From assembly GCA_965153455.1 (NCBI GenBank), contig OZ234502.1, positions 15,469,495 to 15,533,494 on the forward strand: a stretch of 64,000 nucleotides of DNA, read 5' to 3'. The DNA comes from Sphagnum compactum. Taxonomy: Eukaryota > Bryophyta > Sphagnopsida > Sphagnales. The translations under genes were made by a program, and so were the position numbers. The notes under the pieces were generated by a model that did not search any database, was not told where the DNA came from, and worked only from the letters and a program-made list of their open reading frames with translations. Positions 1-13,214 of this stretch are shown here, piece by piece (within the stretch, counting starts at the first letter, position 1; every line of letters begins with the position of its first letter).

Positions 1-87
1 ATTGTTTAGGTGTTGAAATTTAAAAGGACTAGTTGATAAAAAAATTTAGTTAGAACCAAGTATGTTTATGAAAAGCTGTTTGAATTG

Positions 88-600
88 GCATATGAGTGAT
101 TGCAAATTAACCTACACACCACTTGATATGAATGTTAAATTTTCTTCTATACAAGAAACCACATGACAAAAGAATGGGAAATTTTGCTAGACATTCATTT
201 TTTGAAAAATCGTTGGCAGTTTCGTGTATGTGATAATTACTAACAACTTGATTTGGCTATGGTTATGGGAGCAATAAGTCAATTCATGCAGAGACTAGGG
301 ATGGATCATTAGTAAGTTGTTAAAATAATTTTACGTTGGTACAAAACTAAAGGTTGTTGGCTATAGTACTAGGTTATAAATGAATGACCATTTCGATATA
401 TTTTAATTTAGATTGAGTTGAGTAAACACATGGACATTCAACATCATTATATTCGAAAGATGGTGAATGTAGGAGTAGTTTGACTTGAATATACCTTGAT
501 TACAAGGATGTTTGCAAACATGTTGACCAAGGCCATTCCGAAGGAGTGGCACTTTTAATGAATGAATACATTAGGTTTGCAAACATTTGAAGAATTGATC
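88..600 (+). mobile_element. Degenerate Ty1/Copia retrotransposon remnant (RT end to RNase H)
   Basis: Short stretches in shifting frames resemble the end of a Copia polyprotein in the expected order. HMSDCKLTYTPLDMNVKFSS (from about 90) resembles the segment after the reverse transcriptase that reads C-K-x3-T-P-x2-x-N-x-K-L. AMVMGAISQF (from about 258) and a segment resembling the K-R-I-L-R-Y-L-K-G-T block (from about 318) follow. HMDIQHHYIRKMVN (about 429) matches the RNase H K-H-I-D-I-Q-H-H-F-I-R block, and MFANMLTKAIPKEWHF (510-557) matches the terminal A-D-x-x-T-K-x-L-P block. In-frame stops and frame changes show the copy is dead. No LTR could be delimited, and the element runs off the left edge. 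Confidence 0.75.
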
Positions 601-2814
601 ACTTACTGACAATGTTAGGAATTAAGTTTGATTTGTAGCATGGTGGTGATCAATTATCCAATCAATAATGATCATGCCTACATTTGTTATCAATCTGCGG
701 ATTAATCATGTAGCAATGGCTACAAAAAAGATCGTGAAGCCCCAAATGACCATTGATGTCAAGAACATAGATGATAATTATTTTCACCTTTTGTGGTTTT
801 AATGATTAGTTTGGATCATTCCTTTGTGCTTGTACTAAATAAAAAAGAAAAAAAATCTAATGTGGAAATGTAAGGAGGTTTCAAAAAAAAGTTAAGAATT
901 AGGTCGGGAATGTGTCATGAATGTTTCAAGAATGAAAATGGTAATGCATATTATACATTTTTGGGTGTTCATTATTTTTCATGAGTGTGTGCATAGGTGG
1001 GGAACACATAGCCCACATAGCTAATGAAATAAACTAATGTATAAGTAGATGAAATTTTATTCTAAAAATTGGGTCCAACTTTCTTGTGATTCTTAATGGT
1101 ATCACCTGAGGAAAAGTTTGATGTCTTGTATTTCAACTTTTTCTTCTCATATCATTGTGATCATTTTTTTCATGTCTTTCAACTAGAAATAAACAACATT
1201 TGCTATGTTATAAACTATGCAAGTTGCACTATGGAAATCATTCCTGAAAATTCACATGCCTTGGGTGGCTTTTTATTTTGGGAATGCCTTTTTTATCCAA
1301 CTTTTAATATTTCTTCTAGAAATGAGAAGAGATTTTACACTTATTTATATAGGTGTAAAATAAATAGGTGTGGGTAGAAACACAATCAAAGGACCCAACC
1401 AAATGAGTGGACATTCCTTAAAACTACATTTTTATATGTTTGATAGATCACAAGGGCAAAATAATAGTTTAAATTGTCATAAAAGTTTTTAAAATAATTT
1501 TCATTAATTGCAAAGTTCATATGTTCAAAGATTGATACAAATAAAACATGTTTTTGCATGTTCAGAGCACTCAAACATTGAAAATGGCAATCTATTTTTT
1601 TTTTCCCATCATTTTTTTCCTACCAATGTGCACCATTCCTTTTGAAAATTGAAGAAAAATGTAACATTAATGATTAAAAGGGATAAAGATTTGAACTATT
1701 TATTATTTTCTTATAACCGATTTGAACACATTTATTTCAAATGTGCTTTTTAGCTTGAAAATTATAAATTTCAAAAAAGTGATCTTAACAAAAGTTGTTC
1801 ATATTTATGTGATAAAGGGCATGAATGCATAATATATATGATGTAAAATCAATTCGTAGTCAAAATTTATTTATATTTCACATGTAACATGAAACTAAAT
1901 ATCCAAAATATAAAATTTTAAGTTATAAATGAACAAAAACTAACAAATGTCATGTGCAGTCTTTAAAAAACGACTTTTACCTTGACACCCTTGCCTCCTT
2001 TGACCATATTTTCACCCTCCTTTGACCATGTTTTCACCCGTGTAAAATCCATCCCACTCCAAAATAGTAGTCACATAAGAACCATATGCATGCCAATATT
2101 ATCATGAATAAGTAGGTGTAAGATCCGTCTCCCTCCTAGATAGATAGTCGCCACATAAAAAACCCTATGCATGCCATGATATATTACCATGCATGGATCT
2201 GTGGCCAAACATGTCACCTAGTACAGGCAGCAGCGCCAACAGTACCCCTGGCCTAGTACATAGTCCGGAGATTAGTATTGCGCCCAGTGGGTGGAGTTCA
2301 CAGTACCCGAGACTACATAGTGTCCCTCGCTGCCAGGATAGACTCGCCGCCACAAGTTCCACAACAAAAATAGCTATAAATTGGGTGGAGCTGCAGCTGC
2401 TGCGTGCAAGCATGCTGCCATTCATTCTTCACACTTTGATTTCTCTCTTTGTGTAGATCAGTTCTTGATGATCAGAGGGCTGGAGGAGATGATCGTGCAC
2501 TACTTTGCAAGCTCGACCCAGTCCTTGCATATGTAGAAATTTCTTCTTCATATAACTCCCGTCGACTTGTTAACATCCTTGGACTTTTCATTCATGCGAT
2601 GCAAGTTTCATAGTGAAGAGATTTGTGTGTCGAGACTCTGATCTCTGTCGACTTGTTACAAGGTTGAAGGATATATAGATTTTTTCCGGTTGTACCTAAG
2701 TTCTTTCGTCCCGTCCTCTTTTTTGTTTTGTTTTGTTTTGTTTTTTTGGTTTTCTTTTCTCTTCTGCATTTCTGAGTGATTAAGAAGAGAGACTGAATCA
2801 AGCTACGTTCTGAG
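601..2814. other. AT-rich spacer upstream of the RING-CH gene
   Basis: I see no supported coding sequence. The short ORFs lack codon structure and splice context. Around 2000-2160 there are short imperfect repeats, including a paired 'ttgaccat(a/g)ttttcaccc' phrase and a GTGTAAGATCC motif that recurs near 7195-7225. The last few hundred bases are likely promoter and 5' leader of the gene that starts at 2815. Confidence 0.5.
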
Positions 2815-4383
2815 ATGTCTCGTACTTCTGAGTCCTCTAGTGCTTCAGAGCTTGATCTGCAAGTAATTGTACCAGTTGGGAGGGTGCAATTTACATCCAT
2901 GGACGAAAGCAACGTATTACCTGATCATATCACACTTCACGCGCATACTGACGACGCTGGATATAGTCATCCAGTGCCTGCAGAGCCTACATCGACTAGA
3001 TGCAAAAACACCTCGGTCTCATGCTGCACCGACATCGTTGCGGAGACAACTTCGGGCAGGATTTTAGATTCCGGCCTGCATCAGCAGATACGTCCTCAGT
3101 GCAGGTGATTAACGTCGTCATTGCTAGTCATCAGATCTCGATCGTAAGAGAGCTGCATTCCATCGTCCTAGTTTTTAGTTTGGATCTAGTAGAGCTTCTC
3201 ATTAAATTGCTTATAAGTATATATATATATGTCTGCAGAATCTGCATGGAGGAGGAGAAAGACGTGCAAGGAGACCCAATCCTGGAGCTTGGGTGCAAGT
3301 GCAGCGCCGACGGTGGATCTGGCCTTGGTTTGGCGCACCGCTCTTGTGCAGTGATGTGGTTCAGCGCCAAGCGGGTAAGAAGCAGCGTTGCATATGAGCA
3401 ACTCATATGCGAGGTTTGCAAGTAAGTAAACTCCAGATCATGTATAACTAATTTGTTTTCTCTCCACATATATATGTCACTTGCAGGCCACACAGAAATA
3501 CATACATCATAAGAACCTGCTGTTATTGTTGCTGCTAGATAGCATCATGTTTCTTCTACATAGTTACTGTTCGATCCTCATCTAGAATATGTGTCATCAT
3601 GCAGAAACCATGTATAATAGAATTGTCGATTGTAAGAAGAATCATGTAGTAAACTGCAATCCGCGTACTGCATGCAGGTGCAATTTGGCATCCGCAATAT
3701 CACGGATTGTATCTCAACACTCAAGAAGTACTCCTGTGCTTGAGTATAATTTAGCTGATCCCGCTCCTGATCACACGATCATGTCAGATGTTGGCCAGGT
3801 CAGTACTGACTCAATATTGTTTTCTGATCATTCTTCCTTGAACCTAGTGTAAAACATCAAGAAGAATATATCATTGATCATTCCCTCCTTGGAGATCTAT
3901 AATGTATTCCCTTAGCTGCTAGCTGCTAGTTGAATATATATTCTTTGCTGAGCAACCAGTGAGCTTCAGATTCTTTGTTGCATCTTATTTATTCCAAGAA
4001 CATTCTCCACCAATGCAGGTCATTCACACAGATCTTTAAGAAGTCTGTTCAAATGTACTCAGTACTAGATCTGGAGCTGCTGCAGGTTAGGGGTTCAGGG
4101 TTTGAGGGTTTAAGGGTTTCCTACAGGTTTAGGCTTTAGTATAGAATATGGCATGAGACATTGTTAAGAAAAATCTCAATGTGTTATGTGATCTGACATG
4201 ATGCGCATATTGCAATTGTGGGAAACTGTTCATGTGCAGTTATCTGTGGGAACAAGAGCAGCTGTGCAGCTGCATTCAGATTCTTGGAAACTATGGGTAG
4301 CATTATTGTACGTTGTATTGCTCTTGTTGGTCATAGGGAGTCACTTCTTCACTCTACAAGTTAAGAAGACACATGGCACATGA
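2815..4383 (+). CDS. RING-CH (RINGv) type putative E3 ubiquitin ligase with C-terminal membrane segment
   Basis: Four exons fit in phase: 2815-3104, 3239-3421, 3678-3798 and 4240-4383, giving 245 residues. The RING-CH domain spans about residues 97-158 and has the C4HC3 order: CRIC, GCKC, HRSC, CEVC. This variant finger usually belongs to membrane-bound E3 ligases of the MARCH type, which ubiquitinate membrane proteins. The N-terminal 95 residues are Ser/Thr-rich and look disordered. The last exon encodes one strongly hydrophobic segment (WVALLYVVLLLLVIGSHFF) close to the C-terminus, followed by a short KK-containing tail, so a tail-anchored topology with a cytosolic RING is likely. The first two exons are secure because splicing rebuilds CRIC exactly. 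Exons 3 and 4 rest on phase and hydrophobicity. An alternative exon at 3487-3538 would end the protein at 174 residues without the membrane segment. Confidence 0.75.
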
Positions 4384-5042
4384 TATTTCTAACATTCTAA
4401 GATTGTGTGTATATAATAAATATTGCATTAGATTATGGTCGAAGAGTTTGCAAGTGCACCCACAATAATATTGTACCTAGGCTCTTTCAACATTATTATT
4501 GCGCTTCAAGGGAAGTTATCATTTAATTAAATATAAATAGTGTGATTATAATTAGATTGTCAGAATATATTTAGAAAATATAACATGTAAAATATTCTGA
4601 ATTTTAATAGATTTATAAAACATATTGGTAGTTTTTCATAACATTCCAAATATACCCCTTTATCCCACAAATATATAAAGAGTAAAATATACAAAGTATA
4701 CAAAATATAAAAAGAATAACTTCTTCTCCTAACTTGCTCTTGCAAGTATTGCAAATAGATGAATTTAATCATATGGTTAATGTTAGAAAATGACATGAGA
4801 AATCCAGGAATTTAGCACTGAACACAGTTGTGGGACTAGTGATCACAACTGCATGTACTTGTTTGATGTGTCCCTGTGTAGCAGTTATATCTAGGTCTAG
4901 ATGCAAACAAACATGGTCACTTAGTAGCTAGCAATCTACAAACACTGACTCTGGAAATTAGTCAATCCTTTGGAAAGGACCAATGTTGCAAACTTCAGAA
5001 CAAATTACATAATTTTTATAACATCCAGCAAAATGATCTGTT

Positions 5043-5163
5043 CTAGGGATCATGGTTGTACAGTTAGATCAAGAGCAAAACTTGGTTTGTTATGCAACAA
5101 ACCAAGTTCTGGATAACAAACCAAGTTCTGCTCTTTATCTAACTGTACAACCGTGATCCCTAG
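5043..5163. repeat. Near-perfect 120-bp inverted repeat (hairpin)
   Basis: The left arm starts CTAGGGATCATGGTTGTACA at 5043. The right arm, read in reverse complement from 5163, starts CTAGGGATCACGGTTGTACA. The arms pair over about 52 nt with roughly three differences, one of which would be a G:U pair in RNA. A short loop contains a third partial copy of the AACAAACCAAGTTCT motif. A transcript from either strand would fold into a long stem. It could be a young MIRNA or siRNA hairpin, or a foldback MITE. Confidence 0.85.
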
Positions 5164-5613
5164 TACTTCAAGCTCACTTTAAATTCCGTGTGGTCTGCAA
5201 CAAGTCCAAATTTCAAAACTTCAAACTTAATTCTGAAAGAGCAAAAGATCATGTTGTTCAATGTTAAAGGCCCTAAACCCTACTGAAGGCCCAGAAATGA
5301 TCACAATTATTGTGGATTTGCAAATTTCGAGTGTGACCCAAAACTTCTAGATGAGAAATTCCTTCCTCAAAAGTTCTAAAAGTTAGGAATTTGTAGATAA
5401 ATGGGGAAATTCTTTTCAATATATTGGAAACAGAATCTTGACTCAATATTAGCTAGCCAAAAACCAATCTTGATTCCTCTCTTGATCTGCTTATCAGTGT
5501 CATAATGGCCTCATGGGTGGACATTCCATTGTGCGAAATGAGCCTGTGTAGGGCAAGCCCATATGGTGAGAAATTGTGTTTCATATATTGGCTTGGCTTG
5601 ATCATTATGCCAG

Positions 5614-5701
5614 GTAATGCCCTGGCAGTAGGGTGTTACACCCGGAACCTCAGATTCCATCTTTGGTTTACTGGGTTTAATTCCCTGCCAGAGGGCATTA
5701 C
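5614..5701. repeat. Inverted repeat with 15-17 bp arms
   Basis: GTAATGCCCTGGCAG at 5614-5628 pairs with CTGCCAGAGGGCATTAC at 5685-5701, with a two-base bulge, around a spacer of about 56 bp. This resembles a small non-autonomous foldback element. No target duplication was evident, and I do not recognise a family. Confidence 0.6.
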
Positions 5702-7185
5702 TAACCATCCATTGGTTGTTTGTTGGCCTTGCCTACTACCAAGGCAAGAATATTGTGTTTAGATTCATTATAGAGTATAGTAGCTTAAGGGATTTTGGCC
5801 CCCTAGGTAATAATAATAGGTCTATTTTTATGTGAGGATTTTTGAAAGATCATATTTTGGCTTGTGTTGAAACTTGAGATTCGTTATAGAGTTATAATAT
5901 CTTGAAGGATTTTGGTTTGTTTTAGAGGATTTTTTGAAGATTATATTTTTACATGGTGAAATATTTTGAGTTTCCATAATTCTTCATTTGCCACAAGACA
6001 CTTTTAAAAGTAAATGACAAGGCCACAGTGTGACACACCCCTTGTTTGTTTTGTTATGTTGAGACCTCTGAAATCCCAACTTCGTCCTTGTGGCTTGGAA
6101 AGCCCTCAATGAGTAGGGGTGATTTCATCAAGGTGATTTCACAATGTTTAGGTCGCTACAGTGCAGAGTTATTGAATATTGAGAGATTTTGTCATAGAAA
6201 AATCGATTAAATATAATTTTTTCCTTTTCAGAAAATTGGGGCAAGCTCTTGGTATTATTGGAAAGTCGTCAATCAGTAGGTTTAATGGAGATGATTTTGT
6301 AATTTCCAGACCTAAGGTGTGGGACAGATTGAATTTAATGTAAATTTTTTGTTATTGTAAATTCAATAAAATTAAAATTATAGTCAAATAAAATTATAGA
6401 CTGAGGCTATAGAAGGTGTACCATTTTGCCCTTCCCTAATTCAATCAATGTTAAATATGTGCTCCATAACACACGCCGCACTAGCAGACATGAACCAACA
6501 TCGTAAAACCTCCCCATCGAACCCATCATCATCTCATCTACATTTGAATGAACATTTATTTGTTGCAATAAAATTTAAGACTTCCAAAATCCACATTAGC
6601 AACTGACCAGTTCAACTTCAATGATGATATATCATCCTTTTCTACTTTTGTTGCCTTATAGTCCATATAGAAAAGATGGGAGTATTGAGTGCACACTTTG
6701 CTATTTAGTGAACAATGAGTATATTAACTTGTAAGCAAAGCAAATTTCACCTTATGAAATCATACATATTGTTCATGGAAGGTATGTATTCAACCTTTGA
6801 CATGACACTCAATTGAATCCCATTGAGGTTTCTTAATTTTCAATTTTCTCATCAACATTGTCACTAAGTTCTTCCCAATACAACTACCCAATATCTACCT
6901 ATTTTGGAATCGCCTTCAATAGGATGACAACACTTTAAATTAGCAATTATCAAGTGAAAAGTTTAAGCTTTCTCACATTTAATCCGAGGAAGGAATCCAT
7001 CAGATGTCATACCATGGCTAATGTGACAAATGCCAACTAACTCCATATTATTGAATTCTATCTTCCACATATATTAGGCAGTCAGAGGAATTTCCTAACA
7101 CGTTGTATTTGAAGGCACCTTAAGTCCCTTAATATCTAGAAGAGAAGATGGATCTTCTACCTATTTTTTAAAACAAGTGTAAGAT

Positions 7186-7230
7186 TAGTAAGGATCTTAC
7201 ACCTAAAAGGTAGGTGTAAGATCCTTACTA
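7186..7230. repeat. Perfect 20-bp inverted repeat
   Basis: TAGTAAGGATCTTACACCTA (7186-7205) is the exact reverse complement of 7211-7230, with a 5-bp loop. The inner GTGTAAGATC motif also occurs near 2107 and, degenerate, at the left edge of the dispersed repeat near 10100 and 49328. It may therefore be part of a repeat-family terminus rather than a terminator-like signal. Confidence 0.7.
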
Positions 7231-7299
7231 CTCCTAAAAAGGAGGTCTAAGAAGATCCCTCCGGCTCCTATAGCCTCGAGATTTAGTTAATATTCAAGC

Positions 7300-7395
7300 T
7301 TATGATGATAAGGTTTGCTTGGTGCTTTACTATGGTGGGTAAGGCCTAGAGGTGAGGGACATTCCCAAAATGTGGGGCCGGATTCAGTTATTGCC
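7300..7395. repeat. Dispersed repeat A, copy 1
   Basis: This segment shares an interrupted but clear similarity with 14605-14695: a 'tgctttac(t/a)atgg' block, then 'taaggccta', then 'gggacat(t/a)cccaaaatgtg(g/a)ggcc'. It is probably a fragment of an unclassified transposable element. Confidence 0.6.
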
Positions 7396-10097
7396 TCAAC
7401 CTTCAAAGTATCGAACACCAAATGAGATTGGAGAAGGCTCTTTGATGCCACATTGTTTCAATGGAGAAAATTTTACTCTAACATTGCAGATCATTATTAG
7501 TTGTTGGAATCACTTTTGTACATTTGTGCCAAAGCTTAACAAGGCTTTGACAATTTATCTTACACTCATTCATCCGGCCACAAAATTGCCATGTTTTAAT
7601 TCAAGAACTCACCTTCAAAACTATTCAATCTTCCAACTCTCCAGACATTATTACAATTTGGCACATCTCCTAAACTTGTGTGAATCCTTAAAATCAATCA
7701 CTTAAAAATATACAACTTGAAGAAGAGAAGAGGATCTACGAGGATAAAAATGGAGGACACAAACTAGGATCTTCAAATTGTGGTTTTGGATTGCTACCTA
7801 TGAATTCAAGTCATAAGTAAAAAGCATATATGACAAATGACATTTGACTTTTTTTAATAAATAAACACATTACAAGTTTTTTCACCTTGACCAATTTTTC
7901 ATTGCTGATTCTTCTTTCTTTTCATGGAAAATATTTTATTACTTGGTAGTTGCACTTGAATATCATGTGACCAAAGAAAAAGAATTAAGTAAGGCAAAAA
8001 GATAACCCTGAGGTTCATGTATATGAGTCTTCTTTTTCCCACAAATTTTGTAGTTCTCTGACAAAAAAAAGTTGGGAATTTTTTGTAAATTTCTTTTTTC
8101 TAGTGCAAATGAATTTGACTAAATTTTTCTTTTGTTTTGAAGAAAATGGCCAAACTTTCGATATATCCCAAAATCGAAAAAAAGAAAACCTGATTAGATC
8201 ATGGACACACTTAAATAGCCTTATTTTTAAATGATAGTGTGTTGGGGAAGGCTAATTTCTAGGGCCCTCTATATGCAATCATTAAGTGTTTGACAAGTTA
8301 CAACAGAACAAGCCCACTTCTAAACTTTGTTTTTGTGTTCAACATAGCTGCTAATGGAGGACCAAAAGCACAGAAATTTCTTCATTTATTTTGAATATTA
8401 TTATATTTTATTTTTGGTCATTGCTTCCAGGGTCCATGAAGCTGGTTCCATTCATGGAAAAAGAGAAAAAGGATTTCAGGATTTTTAAAGGGTTATTTTT
8501 TACAAATATCTTTATATTAAATTAAAAAACTTGAATAGTCCAAGATAAGATAGTTCATGTGATGGTGATGATTTTCATATGTGCACATAATTGTGCACGA
8601 ATATTTTGGGTTACAAGAAAAATGCAAAAAATATCAAAATGGGCTTTAAAAATTAACTGAATATTTTTTTTTATGATTATTTTTTACGCTTTTGACCTAC
8701 ATTTAGAATTAGAAAATTTGAACCTAATGAATATAAAAAGCTAGCCAAATGATTTATTGAAAAAATCAGTTCTCTTGCAATTTTTCTTCTGAAAATTTCA
8801 AACTTTGAAGTTTTCATATGATTTATTTTTCATCAAATTAACTTAGTGAACATGTAGTGGCATGAAAGAAAACATGATTCTAAAAAAAATAAAAATTGAA
8901 ATCAATCGCATCATTTTATGCATTCTTTTTGCATTTCTTTATAAAAAAATTATTGAATTAACCATAAACCAGTCAAGAACTCAAAAAGACGTTTATATAA
9001 CATCCTATAATGATTTGATCTTTATTTAAACTTTTTTTTTCAATACTCTAATAATAAGAACACAATAATACACCATAGTTACAATATACTCAACATTATG
9101 AAAACTCTAAAATTATCTCTTACAATCCTTTTTAAGTTAGACACTCCTTTTTGGAACCCCAACCCTGGATGAGCCCTTCAAGGTTTTTTCTTTCTCTTTT
9201 TTTTTTTTTTTTTTTGTCTGAGATATCAAAAAACTTGGTGACCTTTCTTGAAGAGCTAGCAAAATTAGTGAAATTTACACTAAAGAAGCATAATTTCCCA
9301 AATTATCTTTGTTTGTCAAAAAAATAATAATCAGTGCTTGAATCATGCAACTAAAGTATTTCAAGTCTTGGGCTCAAGTTTTTTTTTTTGGATACTAAGC
9401 CATTTAAGAATATTGTGTGTTCCACAATTTTTAAGTGCATGAATTTTTTTTCTTGGGCTGTGTATAAGTATTCAAAACACAATCTAGTTTTCAAACTCAA
9501 TTGGCTTTGGATTTGTTTTTCAAGACCTAGAGACTGGAGGGTTAGGGAGTTTTCTGAAGACTCTGAAGAATCAAGTCCATAATGCAAACTCTGAGTTTTT
9601 CATTCATATCAAAAAGAGGGAAAAAAAATCCCTGAGACCCGAAGTCCAGGTTTTTCTAAAGACAGCTCTGGAATCACAAACCTGGTACTGTTCAAAAGCT
9701 AGAACCAAAACAACACCGAGAATCTCTTTCCACTGTCCAATGGAAAGTGCCTGTCCATGCAGCAAGCTAGAAATAGGGCTCCATATCATCATTACCTTCC
9801 ATTACTTCTGTAGAGATGAAAGCATATTTTAGAGGGTGAAATTTTGTTTTGATGTTTGAATGTTACAAGTGCCACTACTTGGCAGTTTTGCACCAACTAA
9901 TGTTATTCCAGAGTTTCTGTTTCACGTGTCAAGTGAATATTTTTGAATAGGCATGCAATAGGCGTTGCTGATTCCATCCAAGAAGCAAAGTTGGGATCAT
10001 GTAAAGTTGTTCTTAACATGTCTTCACCTGAGCAGCATTGGGCATTTGTCCCCATTGCCTTTCATTGGCACTGCCCATAGTGAAGAGAATACACAAA

Positions 10098-10320
10098 TTG
10101 GTGTAGGATTTGAGCATTAAATTAATGTTCAAACTTCACCCAATGTGTGAATGACATCTGAAATACTATTTGTGCGTATAACAGATGAGCATGTTGCATA
10201 GAAATGCATGCATCTAGTTGAGAAGTTATAAATCCAGTAAGGGAAGTTTTTAGTTTGGACTTTGAAGTTTGAACCAGCCATAAAAGGACAGCACCATGAG
10301 CTGCCGGTTTCTTTCCACTT
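10098..10320. repeat. Dispersed repeat B, copy 1
   Basis: This copy aligns by eye with 49327-49560 over more than 200 bp. Shared blocks are 'ttggtgta(g/a)gattt', 'caatgtgtga(a/g)tgacat(c/t)tgaa', 'gcatgcatctag(t/a)tgagaagtt' and 'gaagtttttagttt'. Both copies have the same orientation. This suggests a transposable-element fragment or LTR piece. No coding capacity is visible. Confidence 0.65.
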
Positions 10321-11547
10321 TGAGATTTTCAGCTCAATGTGGTAACTTTCCATACTTTCTTTTCTCTTCTAATTGGCATTTTCTTTTTCATTTCAGTTGT
10401 AAGTGTACCCAAGTATTCAGGTTTTGTACACTTCATTACTACTGTTTTGATTGTTTTGGTTTTCTTCTGTGTGTTTACATTTGCTTCGACATGCCTTGTA
10501 CTTATTGTGGATGGATTTGCATCTTTGTTTATATATATATACAGAGTTTTCTCTCAAATTCAAGTTGTTAGGAGTTTTGTTTCCTAATCAAAATCAGGAA
10601 TTTTTTGGTTTCAAATTGAATGAGCTAAATTTGGCTAGAGGTCAGACAGGACAGTGAATGTGTTTTGGAATCCTGCCTAGTTCTGGGACCCACATCAACA
10701 CATTGTCTAAAAACAGGTACTTTTAACTTTTTTTTCGGCTCAATATGTGGCAACTTTTTTTTACTTTTTACGCAAGAACCCTTTCTTCAATTTGCAATGA
10801 AATTTTAAATTATTTTGCCAAAGTGCAAAAATTGTCCAAAAAAGAGAAAAAAACACTGATCAAATCCACTCCATCAGCCTTTTATGCCACAACAACCCAA
10901 TTACGTAGTTTTCAAGCTTCTACTTCACACTCTAGAACTCATGAAAATAATGGATTTAATAGCAAGTCCTTGGTTCTCTCTTTCCCACTATGTATACTGT
11001 AATACCTTATCGGGTTCGGCACTCAATTCATGAATACCATATTTGATTTATTTTTTAAAATTTTAGTTTGGCAATGGAAATGACAATTTACGTAATACTA
11101 GGCCAAAATAACTATATTCTCCAATGATGCCTGATAATTGCACTTAAAGTCGATGAAAACATTTCACCAAAAGACAAGTATTACATGGTTTTCTCTCCTC
11201 ATCACAATTATTGGTTGCGAATTTCATTTTGTCCACGAACTTAATTGAGTTCTCACAACTATTAGAGATGCTGCTAAGCATGGTAGGTAAGTAGTAAATT
11301 GGTTACCTATTAGATACTAAGTAACAAAAACAATGCAAATGGTATCTCATAGACACAATCTACACAATTGTCTCAAGCTCACAAAATTTCAAGTTCAAAG
11401 GGCAACTAACTAATCTCCTTAAATTTCAAAGTTTCAAATTTGACATTTCCTTTCTCTCTGGTTCTTCTGTTTGTTCTCGTCATATGAAGTTTAATGTTTC
11501 TACTTTCAACATTGACCATGTTTATCAAAAATAGTGGTGTCCATGGG

Positions 11548-11586
11548 GTGTGTGTGTGTGTGTGTGTCTCTCTCTCTCTCTCTCTC
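11548..11586. repeat. Compound (TG)n(TC)n microsatellite
   Basis: About nine TG units run directly into about nine TC units. This is a simple sequence repeat with alternating purine-pyrimidine on its left half. Confidence 0.95.
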
Positions 11587-13214
11587 AAGCTTTCATATCT
11601 TAATTTAAAGTTGTGGTTCCCCTCTATTTACTTACTTATACTACTTGCCTTTCCCTTTTACAAACCTTTTTATGTCCCTACCAATTGGCAAAAAAATGCA
11701 TTGGGTGGACAGATACCCATCGGTGGCTTGTAAATTTTAAAACTTTTGCAAAGGAAAAGGATTATGATGACCTCAGTAGACACATTAATCAACTCCAAAA
11801 ATTGAAGCTCTAGCCCTACCCAAGGGAGAGGAGAGCATTTAAAACTACTTTGGGTACCCCTAGAAAGTGTCTTATAGACAAGCTTTTTAGACAGCATGTC
11901 CTTGCAAAGTGCAAACACACAAGAAGTAGGCATCTTGCTTTGACCTGGTCCCTTTTGTAACACCTTTTGCTAAAGCTTTGTCCCCCACTCCCCACCTCCA
12001 TCCCCACCACAACCAGCCACTAAGGCTTGAGTTAATAGCAATTGGGTCTTCCTCTCACTTTTTACTCAACTTAATTCTCATGCCGAGTCGGCTGTTCAGC
12101 ATGGGTGCCCAATTCTGATCGGCCAAACCCAACCCACTCTCTAGTGCATTTAAGATTAGGGTTGGGACACAATTGCTCTTCATTTTGTGTTGCATGCATC
12201 ATTTCCATGGTTCCAACTTCTTCTTACACCATATTCGTGTTTCAGACTTTGCACTCAAAATTCAATAGTGGTGTTTTTAGAATTCTCGAAGAAATTCAGA
12301 TTTTTTTGGTACAAAACAATTCAAAGACATTTCTCATATATATATATATATCAAGATTTGGAGTTTATTTCCAATTGTTCTTCTCAAACCAAGCAATGTT
12401 CCTTCACACCCTCCACATCTTTTTATAGGAGGAATCATTTGGGTATGAAGATCTTTAACATTAAGATATTAAAATTTTTTTCATTGAAAAAGATTCTACA
12501 AGTTGGAATACACTTTTTTATAAAAAATATATTTGTTCACACATTTAATCTAGCCATGATAAAGAATTGAAGGAATCACTTACCAATGGTAAAATTCCTT
12601 GACTATATCATCAATGGCATATTTTTATTATGCCTGTTAATTCCAAGATATTTTTTCATAATATTTCTTCACCTATTGATTTGGAATGTACACTAATCTA
12701 GATGTTGTGAATAATTGTAATATCTTTAGGAATTCAAAATTCCAAGAGTGGTATAATAACTCTATTATTAATGTTGAATCCACTCATTCAAAAATGTTTA
12801 GGATTTAGGATGTATTTGAGCACATTATTTATCAATGCATTATAGGAAGGCACAAAATATTTTGCATTAAACAATAGTAGGTGCATAGTGGTGAGTATGT
12901 TCCTCCTTCCATTTAGGCCAAGTGAGATCATTCGAGCTACTCATCTTATTATACCTTGCACATAACGGTACTATACCTCAAGTTACAAACAAATAGTGAG
13001 GATAGGTTGAATTTGAATCTCATCCATGGTAATTTATTACTTAAACACACATTCTCCAAAAACTGTGCTTGTAAAATGGTGACATTAACATGAGGTCTCC
13101 AAGGAGAGCAACTTCTTAAGGAAGAAGTCCAATTTTTTAGGTCAAAGTAAAATCTATGGAAACTTTTCATGGTGTCTTTTCTCATGAAAAAGGCAAAGAG
13201 TTGAACCCATTCAT

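Larger units (their letters stand above)
4384..9999. other. Gene-poor AT-rich DNA
   Basis: Apart from the inverted repeats listed separately, I see no coding exon that can be supported. Open frames here are short and low in complexity. Long A and T runs are frequent (for example about 9190-9215). The segment 7300-7395 is one copy of a dispersed repeat shared with 14605-14695. Confidence 0.5.
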
